From CAXBDP01 sp041689935 (GTDB lineage Bacteria; Bacteroidota; Bacteroidia; Cytophagales; Cyclobacteriaceae), in NCBI GenBank assembly GCA_041689935.1, contig JBDNFI010000037.1:5701-69700 (forward strand): a DNA stretch of 64,000 nucleotides, in the 5' to 3' direction. This document shows positions 18,263 through 26,415 of this stretch, piece by piece. The translations under genes and the position numbers were made by a program. The notes under the pieces are model-generated. The model saw only the letters and a program-made list of their open reading frames with translations. It was not told the DNA's origin and made no database searches. Each line of letters starts with the position of its first letter. The stretch's first letter is position 1.

Positions 18263-19498
18263 TTATATTTTGTCTTTAAGTTTAAACCTCATCACTACTG
18301 GGTTATCTCCATCTTTAGCATCTTTCAAGGTATTATACAGGTCAAGATCAATACTTTTTAAACCTTCCAGAAAAGTGTCTTTTTCTTTGCGATGCAAGTA
18401 ATCAAGACCTTCTTGTGTACTTACAACATAATAGAAATTACTTTTTGATGAATAAGAAGGAAGAGTATAAAAATCGAGAAAGAATAGTTTCACAAATTCA
18501 TCACTTTTGCTTTGTGAACCATGCTTTAAATTATGGTGGCTAAATATTTGTCCACTTTCATTCTTCACTCCTAAGGTAGAACCTCTTGTAGCTTGGCTAA
18601 TTCTATAGCCATAGTAAAATAGCACTTCTTTTGAATTTTTTCCTCCGAGGGTAAATGAGTAAAGATGTTGAATACCTGCCTGATCATTTTTAGCAGTCAG
18701 TAATGATTGAAAATTGAATTTGTCCTCCTCTTTCCGCATACTTGGGAATGAAATACTGTAGATGCCATTATCCTTGTCTTCTCCTTCTTGGATTTTGTGA
18801 ATTACGGATGAAAGCGAGTAGGTATAGTAGTCTCCTTTTATAAATCCTGTAAAATTAATTGGAAATAATTCTTGATCATTTGGGAATGGCATTCTTTCTT
18901 CAATTTTATTTCCTTCAATATCAAAAATGAAGATGTTGTTGCTTCCTTTGGTAAAGCCAACATAAAAAGCAAGATTGCCAGATTCTAAAATTGACATTTG
19001 CATCGCCCAGATATCCAAACGTACTTTTTGTACAAAATTAAGGTTATGATCAAATTCTAGAAAACCAAGATCTCCTCTGGAAAATATTATGATAGAATTT
19101 CTTTGTGGATGAATATCAAAATCATTGACTTTCCTGTATTCTTCTGGGCCAACTCCTTTACCTCCTACATGACCTAAAAAATTACCTTCAAGATCATAAG
19201 CCACCAAAACTTCTTTGTTTTTATCGTGGATGATAAGCTTATTATCTATCTCCAGTATTTTTTTGGTGTCGCTGAGGAAAAAAGTGTCGGCACCTTTCAG
19301 TTGGATATAACTTACGTCTTCCATCAAACTACGGATAGAAAGAATGCTATCTGTTTTGGTGTAGTTGCTTATATCTATTATTTCAGGAGTATTTTCAGTG
19401 GAATTTTCATTCTTACAGCTAATCATTAGTAGAAGGGAAAATAGGAAAATACCTAGTATCCTTCTCGTTCTAATATAAGGTAAAGTACTTTTCATCAA
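18263..19498 (-). CDS. 6-bladed beta-propeller lipoprotein
   Basis: A 411-residue lipoprotein. The signal peptide has a hydrophobic core ILGIFLFSLLLMIS followed by lipobox Cys28 (LMISC), predicting lipidation and anchoring to an outer or inner membrane face. The mature part has the repeated beta-strand pattern of Bacteroidota 6-bladed propellers (NHL/DUF4934-like): VAYDLEGNFLGHVGGKGVGPEEY, FDIHPQRNSIIIF and later blades. No enzymatic motif is visible; such proteins are usually of unknown ligand-binding function. Two fragments of a close paralogue lie just downstream, so the locus once held at least two copies. MM at the start leaves a one-codon ambiguity. Confidence 0.82.
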   Translation of the reverse strand: MMKSTLPYIRTRRILGIFLFSLLLMISCKNENSTENTPEIIDISNYTKTDSILSIRSLMEDVSYIQLKGADTFFLSDTKKILEIDNKLIIHDKNKEVLVAYDLEGNFLGHVGGKGVGPEEYRKVNDFDIHPQRNSIIIFSRGDLGFLEFDHNLNFVQKVRLDIWAMQMSILESGNLAFYVGFTKGSNNIFIFDIEGNKIEERMPFPNDQELFPINFTGFIKGDYYTYSLSSVIHKIQEGEDKDNGIYSISFPSMRKEEDKFNFQSLLTAKNDQAGIQHLYSFTLGGKNSKEVLFYYGYRISQATRGSTLGVKNESGQIFSHHNLKHGSQSKSDEFVKLFFLDFYTLPSYSSKSNFYYVVSTQEGLDYLHRKEKDTFLEGLKSIDLDLYNTLKDAKDGDNPVVMRFKLKDKI

Positions 19499-19751
19499 TT
19501 GATTGGGTTAACATCATTCAATTTTAGCTCTATACCGGCGGCAATATGCTGGTAGCAAATGCAAGAATTAATTTGACCTCAATAAATGAATAGCTCCACC
19601 GAGCTAGATTCTTACATAGAACTCCTAGAAAGGTATAAACTAAAAAATTAAAATACAATCGCTTTAAAAAATAAAGTACTTTTACCAAATTTAGCATGGA
19701 TTGACTTATTGTTTTGATCCTCAAATTTTTAAAAACAATTGTGGGCTGATA

Positions 19752-20483
19752 CTATCTCACCTCATACTTAAGCTTCATTGTAATAGAGGCCGTTTTGGCT
19801 TTGGAGGAGGTATTGAATGTGCCGCCCCAAGAATAGTCTTCGCCGGAGTTTTGGCCAGTAATCTGGAATATGCCCATTTGAGCGTCTTTTAAATCACCCA
19901 ATTTTGCTCCGGAATTTTCGGCAATTTTCTCGGCTCTTAGTCTAGCATCTTCTGTGGCGCGAGATACCATCTCAATTTTTAGCTCTTCCAATTTGGTGGA
20001 GTAATACCTCGGTGCTTGTGAGTAGAATTGCACTCCTTTGTTTAGCAGCTCAGTAATTACTCTAGAAAGTTGCTCAATTTTCTCCACTTCATACGATTCT
20101 ATTTGCACGGATTGATTCAAGGTGTATCCTATAAACTCTTCACCTAAATATCGGCCATCAGCACTGTAATTGCTTTTGGTATTGCGCACGGTATTTACAG
20201 AGCTAAACACCAAGTCGCTCAACTGTATGCCCTTGCCGATAAGGTATTCTGATACTATTTTCTTATCACTTTCTAGCTCGGCATACGCTTGCTGCAAATC
20301 TTGGTCATCTTTGGAGAAATTACCCTCCCACACGATTAGGTCTGAGATAAAATCACTTTCGCCCAAACCTGTTACAGAAATGGTTCCATTTTGATTGTTT
20401 CTATTAATTACGGCATTGCCTAGTACAAAGGCAGAGACGATAATGGCTATTGAAAATAAGATAGGAGCGAGGGTGCTTTTCAT
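19752..20483 (-). CDS. SIMPL-domain (DUF541) protein
   Basis: A 243-residue protein with an N-terminal membrane anchor or uncleaved signal (residues ~5-25, LAPILFSIAIIVSAFVLGNAV), then a SIMPL domain: ISVTGLGESDFISDL, the central YTLNQSVQIES and the C-terminal ATEDARLRAEKIAENSGAKLGDL, all characteristic. SIMPL proteins are periplasmic or membrane-bound and mostly uncharacterised; some are linked to stress. It lies 83 bases downstream of the rRNA methyltransferase gene on the same strand and could share its transcript. The preceding ~250 bases toward the lipoprotein gene show nothing recognisable. Confidence 0.85.
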   Translation of the reverse strand: MKSTLAPILFSIAIIVSAFVLGNAVINRNNQNGTISVTGLGESDFISDLIVWEGNFSKDDQDLQQAYAELESDKKIVSEYLIGKGIQLSDLVFSSVNTVRNTKSNYSADGRYLGEEFIGYTLNQSVQIESYEVEKIEQLSRVITELLNKGVQFYSQAPRYYSTKLEELKIEMVSRATEDARLRAEKIAENSGAKLGDLKDAQMGIFQITGQNSGEDYSWGGTFNTSSKAKTASITMKLKYEVR

Positions 20484-20566
20484 AATGGGAATAGTATTGT
20501 AAGTCTTAATTTATTTTAAATCGCTTGGTAATGTAAGCAAACCGCATCAAGAAACCATCCTCCCGC

Positions 20567-21736
20567 TTATTCCTTCACCACCCGCGTTCCTTTGTAAAGC
20601 TCGTATCTCAGCAGGCGACAATCAATAGTGCCATTGTAAAACTCCATTCGGCGGCTTGCTTTTAGGCGCACTTTTTTGGCCAAATCCAAATTACCCGTAA
20701 AGATAAACCCAGTATAGCCTGCGCACTTTTGTTTCATAAAATTCCCCATCCGATCATAGGTTTCTTCCAATGCTTCGAGCTCACCCAAACGCTCGCCATA
20801 TTCTGGATTGAAAAACAAAATACCATTGTCGGTTTCGGGAATAGTGGTATCTGCAAAATCGCAATGGGCCAGTTGAATCAAATGATCTACTCCCGCGAAT
20901 TCAGCATTCTTTTTGGTGTCTTTCAACGCATCCACATTCAGGTCCGATGCTAGGATGATAAGTCCTTCTGGATCCTGAATTTTCGCTTCAAGATCTTTCT
21001 TCAACTGTTCATAATATGCTGGCTCATATCCAATGATATGTTGGAATGCATACTGATCCCTAAATAAGCCTGGATAGCGATTGCTCGCCAAAAGTGCCGC
21101 TTCGATTGCTACTGTACCCGCTCCACACATGGGATTTACAAATGGACTTTTTCTGTCCCATTCAGTGGCCAAAATAGTGCTTGCAGTCAAATCTTCCATC
21201 ATAGGAGCAAGGCCTGGAATTTTGCGGTAGCCATGCTTGGCCAGCGTTTTTCCTGTAGTATTTAGGTACACATTTGCTTCTTCGTTTTTCCAAAAAAGCT
21301 GAATAACCGCGCCTTCAAAATCAGAGCCTGAGTTGGGTCTTACGCCCGTCATCTCACGGAAACGATCCACAATGGCATCTTTGATTTTCACATTCACAAA
21401 CAAGGGATTGTCTACACTTTCGTGATTTACAGTAGATGCTACCGAGAAATACGTGTCGCTGCTGATGCACTGCTCCCAAGGCAGCACATTTATTTTGTCA
21501 TACAGCTCTCGTACATTCCTTAGCGGAAAGGATTTCAACTCGAACAAGACCATGCTTGCAGTACGCAAATGCATGTTCAAAAATATGCAGTCATTAAGAG
21601 AAGCTTCCAGTTCTACCGTAGTACGTGTGCCGTATGCGGGAGTGAAGCCTAAAGCGATTACTTCCTGCTCCAAAAAAGAAACTGCGCGATCTTTACAAGT
21701 GATCACGACTTTCGAAATTCTATTGAAATCCATCAT
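20567..21736 (-). CDS. THUMP-domain 23S rRNA N2-guanine methyltransferase, RlmL type
   Basis: S-adenosylmethionine-dependent RNA methyltransferase. Residues ~1-160 form the ferredoxin-like/THUMP RNA-binding part; residues ~160-389 form the Rossmann methyltransferase. Motifs: FVNPMCGAGTVAIEAAL (SAM-binding motif I), ILASDLNVDAL (motif II, acidic ribose contact) and FFNPEYGERLG, a variant of catalytic NPPYG in which the second Pro is Glu, common in Bacteroidota homologues. It corresponds to the N-terminal methyltransferase half of E. coli RlmL, which methylates G2445; the C-terminal RlmK half is absent. The target is inferred from the family. A CCTCCCGC octamer touches its 3' boundary (20559-20566). 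Confidence 0.87.
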   Translation of the reverse strand: MMDFNRISKVVITCKDRAVSFLEQEVIALGFTPAYGTRTTVELEASLNDCIFLNMHLRTASMVLFELKSFPLRNVRELYDKINVLPWEQCISSDTYFSVASTVNHESVDNPLFVNVKIKDAIVDRFREMTGVRPNSGSDFEGAVIQLFWKNEEANVYLNTTGKTLAKHGYRKIPGLAPMMEDLTASTILATEWDRKSPFVNPMCGAGTVAIEAALLASNRYPGLFRDQYAFQHIIGYEPAYYEQLKKDLEAKIQDPEGLIILASDLNVDALKDTKKNAEFAGVDHLIQLAHCDFADTTIPETDNGILFFNPEYGERLGELEALEETYDRMGNFMKQKCAGYTGFIFTGNLDLAKKVRLKASRRMEFYNGTIDCRLLRYELYKGTRVVKE

Positions 21737-21833
21737 TGCTGCAAATTAGGCATTTTTGAGAAAGGGAAAGGGAAATATAATATGATTGAGGTTTTTGAAA
21801 AATAGCCAAAGGGAGCAGAAGTCTTATATGCAG

Positions 21834-22565
21834 CTAATTATGCGCTAAATGCTCTTGTATGCCTTTGATCATTTCCTCCCGCACTTTCTGTATATAAGAT
21901 TCCGATGTTTCGGATTTTTGGATTGGAATCAGCGGGAGGATGTAGCAGTGAACCGTTCCTGGTTTCATCAGAAAGGTTCCTCTCGGCATCAATTTATCAG
22001 CCCCAAGAAAAAGAACTGGTGTGATAGGTGTATTCGTTTCTATGGCGAGCCTGAATGCCCCATTTTTGAAAGGCAATAATAGCTTATCGGAATTATTTCG
22101 GGTGCCTTCTGGTGAAATCAAAATTGGGATGCCAGACTCCAATACTTTTTTGATGCGGTCTTGCCCTTCCTTCCGGCTGTTTGGGTCTGTGCGGTCTATC
22201 CACACCGCAAAGCCCGAAACCAATTGCGCAAATATGGGTACTTTAGAAAGCTCCTTTTTGCCAAGCGCTTTCACCACCCAAGGGAGGGTAGCTGGGATAG
22301 CGGGTGCGTCTAGGTAAGACGTATGGTTGATCACATAAATTGTGGGCCTGGCTTTATTAAGATTTTCCTTTCCATGGGTTTTGAAGTTAATTTGAGTAAA
22401 AAGGCTTGTGCAAGCCACCCAAAACCGTAGAACTTGATATGAAAAGCGAAACCCATTTTTACTAATCAATAGTGGAATGCCTATAAATGGTGCCAATAGC
22501 AGCATGATGCCGATAAACCAAAAGGCCGCCCAAAAAGTAAATAGTATTTGAAGTAGTTTTTTCAA
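21834..22565 (-). CDS. plsC: 1-acyl-sn-glycerol-3-phosphate acyltransferase (PlsC family)
   Basis: Acylates lysophosphatidic acid to phosphatidic acid at the inner membrane. 243 residues: an N-terminal membrane segment (~residues 8-35, LFTFWAAFWFIGIMLLLAPFIGIPLLI), the catalytic NHTSYLD box (NHX4D), a block around WIDRTD, and the phosphate-binding SPEGTRNN (EGTR). A second PlsC-family gene lies at 59598-60335, so the two may differ in acyl donor or position. It is divergent from murI across a ~120-base intergenic region. The gene contains two Chi-like octamers in opposite orientation (21875 and 21932). Confidence 0.9.
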   Translation of the reverse strand: MKKLLQILFTFWAAFWFIGIMLLLAPFIGIPLLISKNGFRFSYQVLRFWVACTSLFTQINFKTHGKENLNKARPTIYVINHTSYLDAPAIPATLPWVVKALGKKELSKVPIFAQLVSGFAVWIDRTDPNSRKEGQDRIKKVLESGIPILISPEGTRNNSDKLLLPFKNGAFRLAIETNTPITPVLFLGADKLMPRGTFLMKPGTVHCYILPLIPIQKSETSESYIQKVREEMIKGIQEHLAHN

Positions 22566-22607
22566 TTAATGGTCTGAACTTTTATGTCAAGTTTGCAGTA
22601 ATAATAG

Positions 22608-22615
22608 TACATTTG
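22608..22615 (+). promoter_or_regulatory. Possible -7 element for the murI-nuo transcript
   Basis: TACATTTG matches the Bacteroidota -7 consensus TAnnTTTG. A well-spaced -33 TTTG is lacking (the nearest TTTG, at 22592-22595, is only 12 bases away). If used, transcription would begin near 22621 and include the hairpin at 22648-22678. Confidence 0.35.
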
Positions 22616-22647
22616 AAAAATAAATTTTCTTAACCTCTTTGCTTGCC

Positions 22648-22678
22648 AAAAGGCCCCTTTTAATAATTGGGGCCTTTT
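22648..22678. terminator. Perfect GC-rich hairpin just upstream of murI
   Basis: AAAAGGCCCC (22648-22657) and GGGGCCTTTT (22669-22678) form a perfect 10-bp stem around an 11-base AT loop, ending 9 bases before the murI ATG. No gene ends here on either strand, because plsC and murI diverge. It is therefore either a leader hairpin or attenuator for murI, or the terminator of an unannotated small RNA. Confidence 0.6.
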
Positions 22679-22687
22679 GTATATAAA

Positions 22688-23500
22688 ATGGCGATAAAAG
22701 CATCCCAGCCCATTGGAATTTTTGATAGCGGCATTGGTGGCATGACGGTCGCTCATGCGGTGAAAGCACTATTGCCCAATGAGCAAATTATCTATTTTGG
22801 AGATACTGCCCATCTACCTTACGGAGATAAATCTACGGCAGCCATTCAAGCTTACTCTATCAAAATCACCGATGTGCTTCTTCAAAAAGGCTGTAAGCTC
22901 ATCCTAATCGCTTGCAATTCTGCTTCGGCGGCAGCATTTGATTTGGTGCGAGAGTATACGGGTTCGCGTGCAAGGGTTTTTAATGTGATCGATCCCGTAG
23001 TGGATTATATCCGAGAGCATTACGAAAATAGTAAAGTAGGCTTAATTGGTACAAGGCAAACGGTAAGTTCTGGCACTTACCAACGGAAAATTGATGCACT
23101 CGGCCAAAATATTGAGTGCAAAGCATTGGCTACACCGCTATTGGTGCCTATGATCGAAGAGCGATGGTTGCAAAATGATATAAGCAAGCAAATCATCCAT
23201 AGCTATCTGGCAAATGAAGAATTAGCCGATATTGAATCTTTGATTTTGGGCTGCACCCACTATCCACTAATAAAATCTGAAATAGCAGAATTTTATTTTA
23301 ACAAAATTGATATACTTGATTCGGCAGCAATTGTTGCCAAGTCGGTGCGAGCCTACTTGGAGTATAACCATTTGCTGTCAAGTAAATTACTAGGTTCCGA
23401 CCACTTTTTGGTGTCAGATTTAACACCAAATTTCGAGGCTGCCACCAAACTATTCTTTGGGATAGATGTTCCATTGGAGAAATATCCTCTTTGGGAGTAA
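22688..23500 (+). CDS. murI: Glutamate racemase
   Basis: Interconverts L- and D-glutamate for peptidoglycan. 270 residues from the chosen ATG at 22688, which places GIFDSGIGGMTV at the usual distance from the N-terminus; an in-frame start seven codons earlier lies inside a stable hairpin and is less likely. Catalytic residues: Asp in FDSGIGG, Cys in IACNSASAAAF, Cys in LILGCTHYPL, plus YFGDTAHLPYG. It is cytoplasmic and cofactor-independent. nuoH begins 28 bases after its stop, so the cell-wall gene is probably cotranscribed with the respiratory cluster. That neighbourhood is unusual, but no mechanistic link is evident. Confidence 0.94.
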   Translation: MAIKASQPIGIFDSGIGGMTVAHAVKALLPNEQIIYFGDTAHLPYGDKSTAAIQAYSIKITDVLLQKGCKLILIACNSASAAAFDLVREYTGSRARVFNVIDPVVDYIREHYENSKVGLIGTRQTVSSGTYQRKIDALGQNIECKALATPLLVPMIEERWLQNDISKQIIHSYLANEELADIESLILGCTHYPLIKSEIAEFYFNKIDILDSAAIVAKSVRAYLEYNHLLSSKLLGSDHFLVSDLTPNFEAATKLFFGIDVPLEKYPLWE

Positions 23501-23528
23501 TCCTCCCGATTGCTTACTTTGCATTACC

Positions 23529-24626
23529 ATGTCAACCATCTTATTTTTCCTTCCATTATTGGTGCTGTTTACGGTACTGGCCGTATGGGCAGAGCGGAAG
23601 ATTGGTGGCTATATGCAAGACCGACTGGGCCCAACAGAGGTCGGCTATTATGGTCTTTTGCAATCTGTTGCCGATTTAGTCAAGTTATTGCTGAAAGAGG
23701 ATATCGTACCAAGCAAAGCGGATAAAAAGCTTTTCAAACTTGCACCTATTATCATATTTGCTGCGGTGTTTACAGGTTTTTCTGTCCTCCCGCTTTCTTC
23801 AGGGTGGAGTGGTGCAGGCCTCGAAACAGGCGTTTATTTCCTATTGGCCATTGTTTCTTTAGACGTGTTTGGGCTATTAATGGCTGGTTGGAGTGCCAAT
23901 AGCAAGTACACACTATATGGTGCCATCCGCTCCGTTTCTCAAATTATTTCTTACGAAATCCCACTGGGCCTCACCGTCATTGCAGTGGTCATGATCAGCC
24001 AGAGCTTAGATCTACAAGAGATTTCTTATCAGCAAAGTATCTTTTGGGATCATAAAGCCGCGGGCGTTTCACAAGGATTATTTGGTGTAATTTCCTCCGT
24101 AGATATGTCAAACGTAGGAGGGATTTTCCTTTGGAATATCTTCCGCTATCCTCTTTTGATCCCCGGCCTTTTGATTTTCTTCATTGCTTCATTGGCAGAA
24201 AGCAATCGCGCTCCTTTTGACTTGCCAGAGGCGGAATCCGAAATTGTTGGCGGATTTCATACAGAATATTCAGGTTTTAGATGGGCATTGGTGATGCTAT
24301 CAGAATATGGGATGATGCTTTTGGTGAGTTTCTTAGCCGCTGTGCTGTTTTTAGGGAGCTGGAGTAGTCCGCTCCCAAATATCGGTGGAGTAAAGTTGGC
24401 CGATTGGACCAATGGCGAGCCCGGCTCAATAGCGGGACATATATTCGGTGCTTTTTGGCTTACTTCTAAAGCACTTTGCTTAATTTTAATTCAAATTTGG
24501 GTTCGCTTTACTTTTCCAAGATTGAGGGTAGATCAGCTAACCAGCCTTTGTTGGAAATACCTAACACCTGCCGCATTGGTTATTATCTTTGTGGCAGCTT
24601 TTTGGAGATTGTGGATGCTAGATTAG
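23529..24626 (+). CDS. nuoH: NADH-quinone oxidoreductase subunit H
   Basis: Membrane subunit of complex I forming the quinone-access channel with the peripheral arm. The ATG at 23529 (MSTILFFLPLLVL) is preferred over a longer frame that would overlap murI. About eight transmembrane helices; signature AERKIGGYMQDRLGPTEVG (residues ~21-39) and the conserved loop ESNRAPFDLPEAESEIVGGFHTE, whose acidic residues couple quinone chemistry to proton movement. 365 residues, with normal length and motifs. It is first of a nuoHIJKLMN series; the A-G subunits are not in the window. Confidence 0.95.
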   Translation: MSTILFFLPLLVLFTVLAVWAERKIGGYMQDRLGPTEVGYYGLLQSVADLVKLLLKEDIVPSKADKKLFKLAPIIIFAAVFTGFSVLPLSSGWSGAGLETGVYFLLAIVSLDVFGLLMAGWSANSKYTLYGAIRSVSQIISYEIPLGLTVIAVVMISQSLDLQEISYQQSIFWDHKAAGVSQGLFGVISSVDMSNVGGIFLWNIFRYPLLIPGLLIFFIASLAESNRAPFDLPEAESEIVGGFHTEYSGFRWALVMLSEYGMMLLVSFLAAVLFLGSWSSPLPNIGGVKLADWTNGEPGSIAGHIFGAFWLTSKALCLILIQIWVRFTFPRLRVDQLTSLCWKYLTPAALVIIFVAAFWRLWMLD

Positions 24627-24632
24627 TCGATT

Positions 24633-25583
24633 ATGAAAAAGAAAAATACCTATTTGCTTAATATAAAAGATGCTTTTAAAACCCTCTCAACGGGCATGAA
24701 GCTTACTTTGAAGCATGGTATGGATACTGGCAAAAAAGCTTCTTCGACCGATCCTATTTGGAGCGATGATTATTTTAAGGAAGGAGATGAGCCATTCACC
24801 TTGCAATATCCTCGACAGCAATTTGAGCTGCCAGATAATAGCCGTAGCAAACTACACAACGAAATCGAAGATTGTATCGTATGTGACAAATGCGCCAAGG
24901 TTTGTCCGGTAGATTGTATTGATATTGAGGCTGTTCGTTCGCCAGACGAAATAGGCAAAACATCGGATGGCACCACCAAGAGATTATATGCTGCACGCTT
25001 CGATATAGATATGGCCAAATGCTGTTTCTGTGGATTGTGTACCACAGTGTGCCCTACAGAATGTCTCACCATGACCAAAGAGTATGATTTTAGCGAATAC
25101 GATTTTGCCGATCATAATTTTGTATTTGGCGAAATGACACCTTTGCAGATTCTGGAGAAGAAGGAGGCTTGGGAAAAGCATCTGGAGCAGAAGGAAAAAG
25201 AAAAGGCTGAAAAAGCAAAGAATGCAATACCGGCCTCTAACGTGAAGCCTGCCCTGAGCTCAAAAGAGAAAAATGCGGGAGGGCTAGGCAGCGATTCAGA
25301 TTCATCAGCGGCAAGGCCAAAGCCAAGTTTTAGACCAAAGATGAAACCTTCGATACCGAAAAATGAAACTGAAGAAGAGAATGACAGTAAACCTGCTGCC
25401 AAACCAAGGCCCGTATTATTGCCGAAAATAAAATCGGTAGAACCAAAAAATGCTTCATCGGAGGAGGATGCGGATAAAGCTGACGACAAACCCAAAGCAA
25501 AATCGGTATTTAGACCAAAGGTGAAGCCCGTAATAAAGAAAAAATCTGATGATGACGATGATAAACCCTCCAGCAAATCATGA
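24633..25583 (+). CDS. nuoI: NADH-quinone oxidoreductase subunit I with long charged C-terminal tail
   Basis: Peripheral-arm ferredoxin-like subunit passing electrons through two 4Fe-4S clusters. Cluster ligands: Cys81, Cys84, Cys87, Cys91, and Cys130, Cys133, Cys136, Cys140, each followed by Pro as in the family; extra cysteines occur at 95, 131 and 144. The core ends near residue 165. Beyond ~185 is a Lys/Pro/Glu/Asp-rich tail of about 130 residues with three similar units (FRPKMKPSIPKN, LPKIKSVEPKN, FRPKVKPVIKKK). This is far longer than usual NuoI (about 160-180 residues) and probably disordered. It starts 6 bases after nuoH and overlaps nuoJ by 4 bases. Confidence 0.94.
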   Translation: MKKKNTYLLNIKDAFKTLSTGMKLTLKHGMDTGKKASSTDPIWSDDYFKEGDEPFTLQYPRQQFELPDNSRSKLHNEIEDCIVCDKCAKVCPVDCIDIEAVRSPDEIGKTSDGTTKRLYAARFDIDMAKCCFCGLCTTVCPTECLTMTKEYDFSEYDFADHNFVFGEMTPLQILEKKEAWEKHLEQKEKEKAEKAKNAIPASNVKPALSSKEKNAGGLGSDSDSSAARPKPSFRPKMKPSIPKNETEEENDSKPAAKPRPVLLPKIKSVEPKNASSEEDADKADDKPKAKSVFRPKVKPVIKKKSDDDDDKPSSKS

Positions 25584-26104
25584 TGATCAGTATCCTATTT
25601 TATCTGTTTGCTTCCTTAGCCATCATCGGTAGTTTATTTATCCTTCTTACTGAAAAAATTGTGTACGCAGCCTTTTCGCTATTGCTCATATTGCTCAGTA
25701 TTGCGGCTATTTTCGTACTAGCTGGTTCTGAATTTCTGGCTGTTACACAGATTATGGTTTACGCAGGCGGCATATTGATCTTATTAATATTTGGTGTTTT
25801 GATGACCTCCAAATTGCGCGATGGAGAAATACTTGTGCCTAAGTCAAATAAATTCTGGTCAATCTTTTTAGGTGGGAGCTTTTTTGTCCTTTTGTTCTTT
25901 ATGATCAGCCAAGTGAATTTTGCGTTGCTTTCGTGGATGCAAGGTGCTGACAAGGCAGTGGGAGAAGGGATGATCACCAAATTGGGTACATTGCTTATGA
26001 GCGACTACGTGCTTGCATTCGAACTGGCGGGCATCATCCTATTGGTAGCCTTGGTTGCCGCTGCGCTGTTGGCTGGTGAAAGAATAAAGGAGGGTACTAA
26101 ATGA
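25580..26104 (+). CDS. nuoJ: NADH-quinone oxidoreductase subunit J
   Basis: Small membrane subunit of complex I, 174 residues with about five transmembrane helices. The signature EFLAVTQIMVYAGGILILLIFGVLM (residues ~55-79) contains the conserved VYAGG pi-bulge helix involved in coupling. The start codon overlaps the nuoI stop and its own stop overlaps nuoK, indicating tight translational coupling. Length and topology are normal. Confidence 0.93.
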   Translation: MMISILFYLFASLAIIGSLFILLTEKIVYAAFSLLLILLSIAAIFVLAGSEFLAVTQIMVYAGGILILLIFGVLMTSKLRDGEILVPKSNKFWSIFLGGSFFVLLFFMISQVNFALLSWMQGADKAVGEGMITKLGTLLMSDYVLAFELAGIILLVALVAAALLAGERIKEGTK

Positions 26105-26415
26105 TGATAGGACTTGACCATTTTTTATTATTAGCTGCAGCGCTATTTTCATTAGGACTAGCCATAGTGATTGCTCGCCGCAATGCCGTAATGGTATTGA
26201 TGGGAATAGAATTGATGCTGAATGCGTCAAATATTAATTTGGTTGCTTTTGGCTACCATGATCCTAATTTGATGCAAGGGCAGTTGTTTGCGCTTTTTGT
26301 GATTGTGATTGCCGCAGCAGAAGCTGCAATAGGCTTGGCCATAGTCATGAAAGTATATCGCTATTATTACACTGTCGATCTCCAAGAATTAAGTAAAGAG
26401 CATAAAATTGTTTGA
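26101..26415 (+). CDS. nuoK: NADH-quinone oxidoreductase subunit K
   Basis: Smallest antiporter-like complex I subunit, 104 residues with three transmembrane helices. The conserved glutamates lie in VMLVMGIELMLNASN-like context (here VLMGIELMLNASNINLV) and in the AAAEAAIGLAIV helix, both needed for proton translocation in characterised NuoK. The end is overlapped by the TTG start proposed for nuoL. Normal in all visible respects. Confidence 0.94.
   Translation: MMIGLDHFLLLAAALFSLGLAIVIARRNAVMVLMGIELMLNASNINLVAFGYHDPNLMQGQLFALFVIVIAAAEAAIGLAIVMKVYRYYYTVDLQELSKEHKIV

Noticed and set aside
25112..25576. 154-codon minus-strand frame opposite the nuoI tail
   Set aside because: It mirrors the low-complexity Lys/Pro-rich tail and has Phe/Gly/Ser-rich translation without motifs; nuoI is the real gene.
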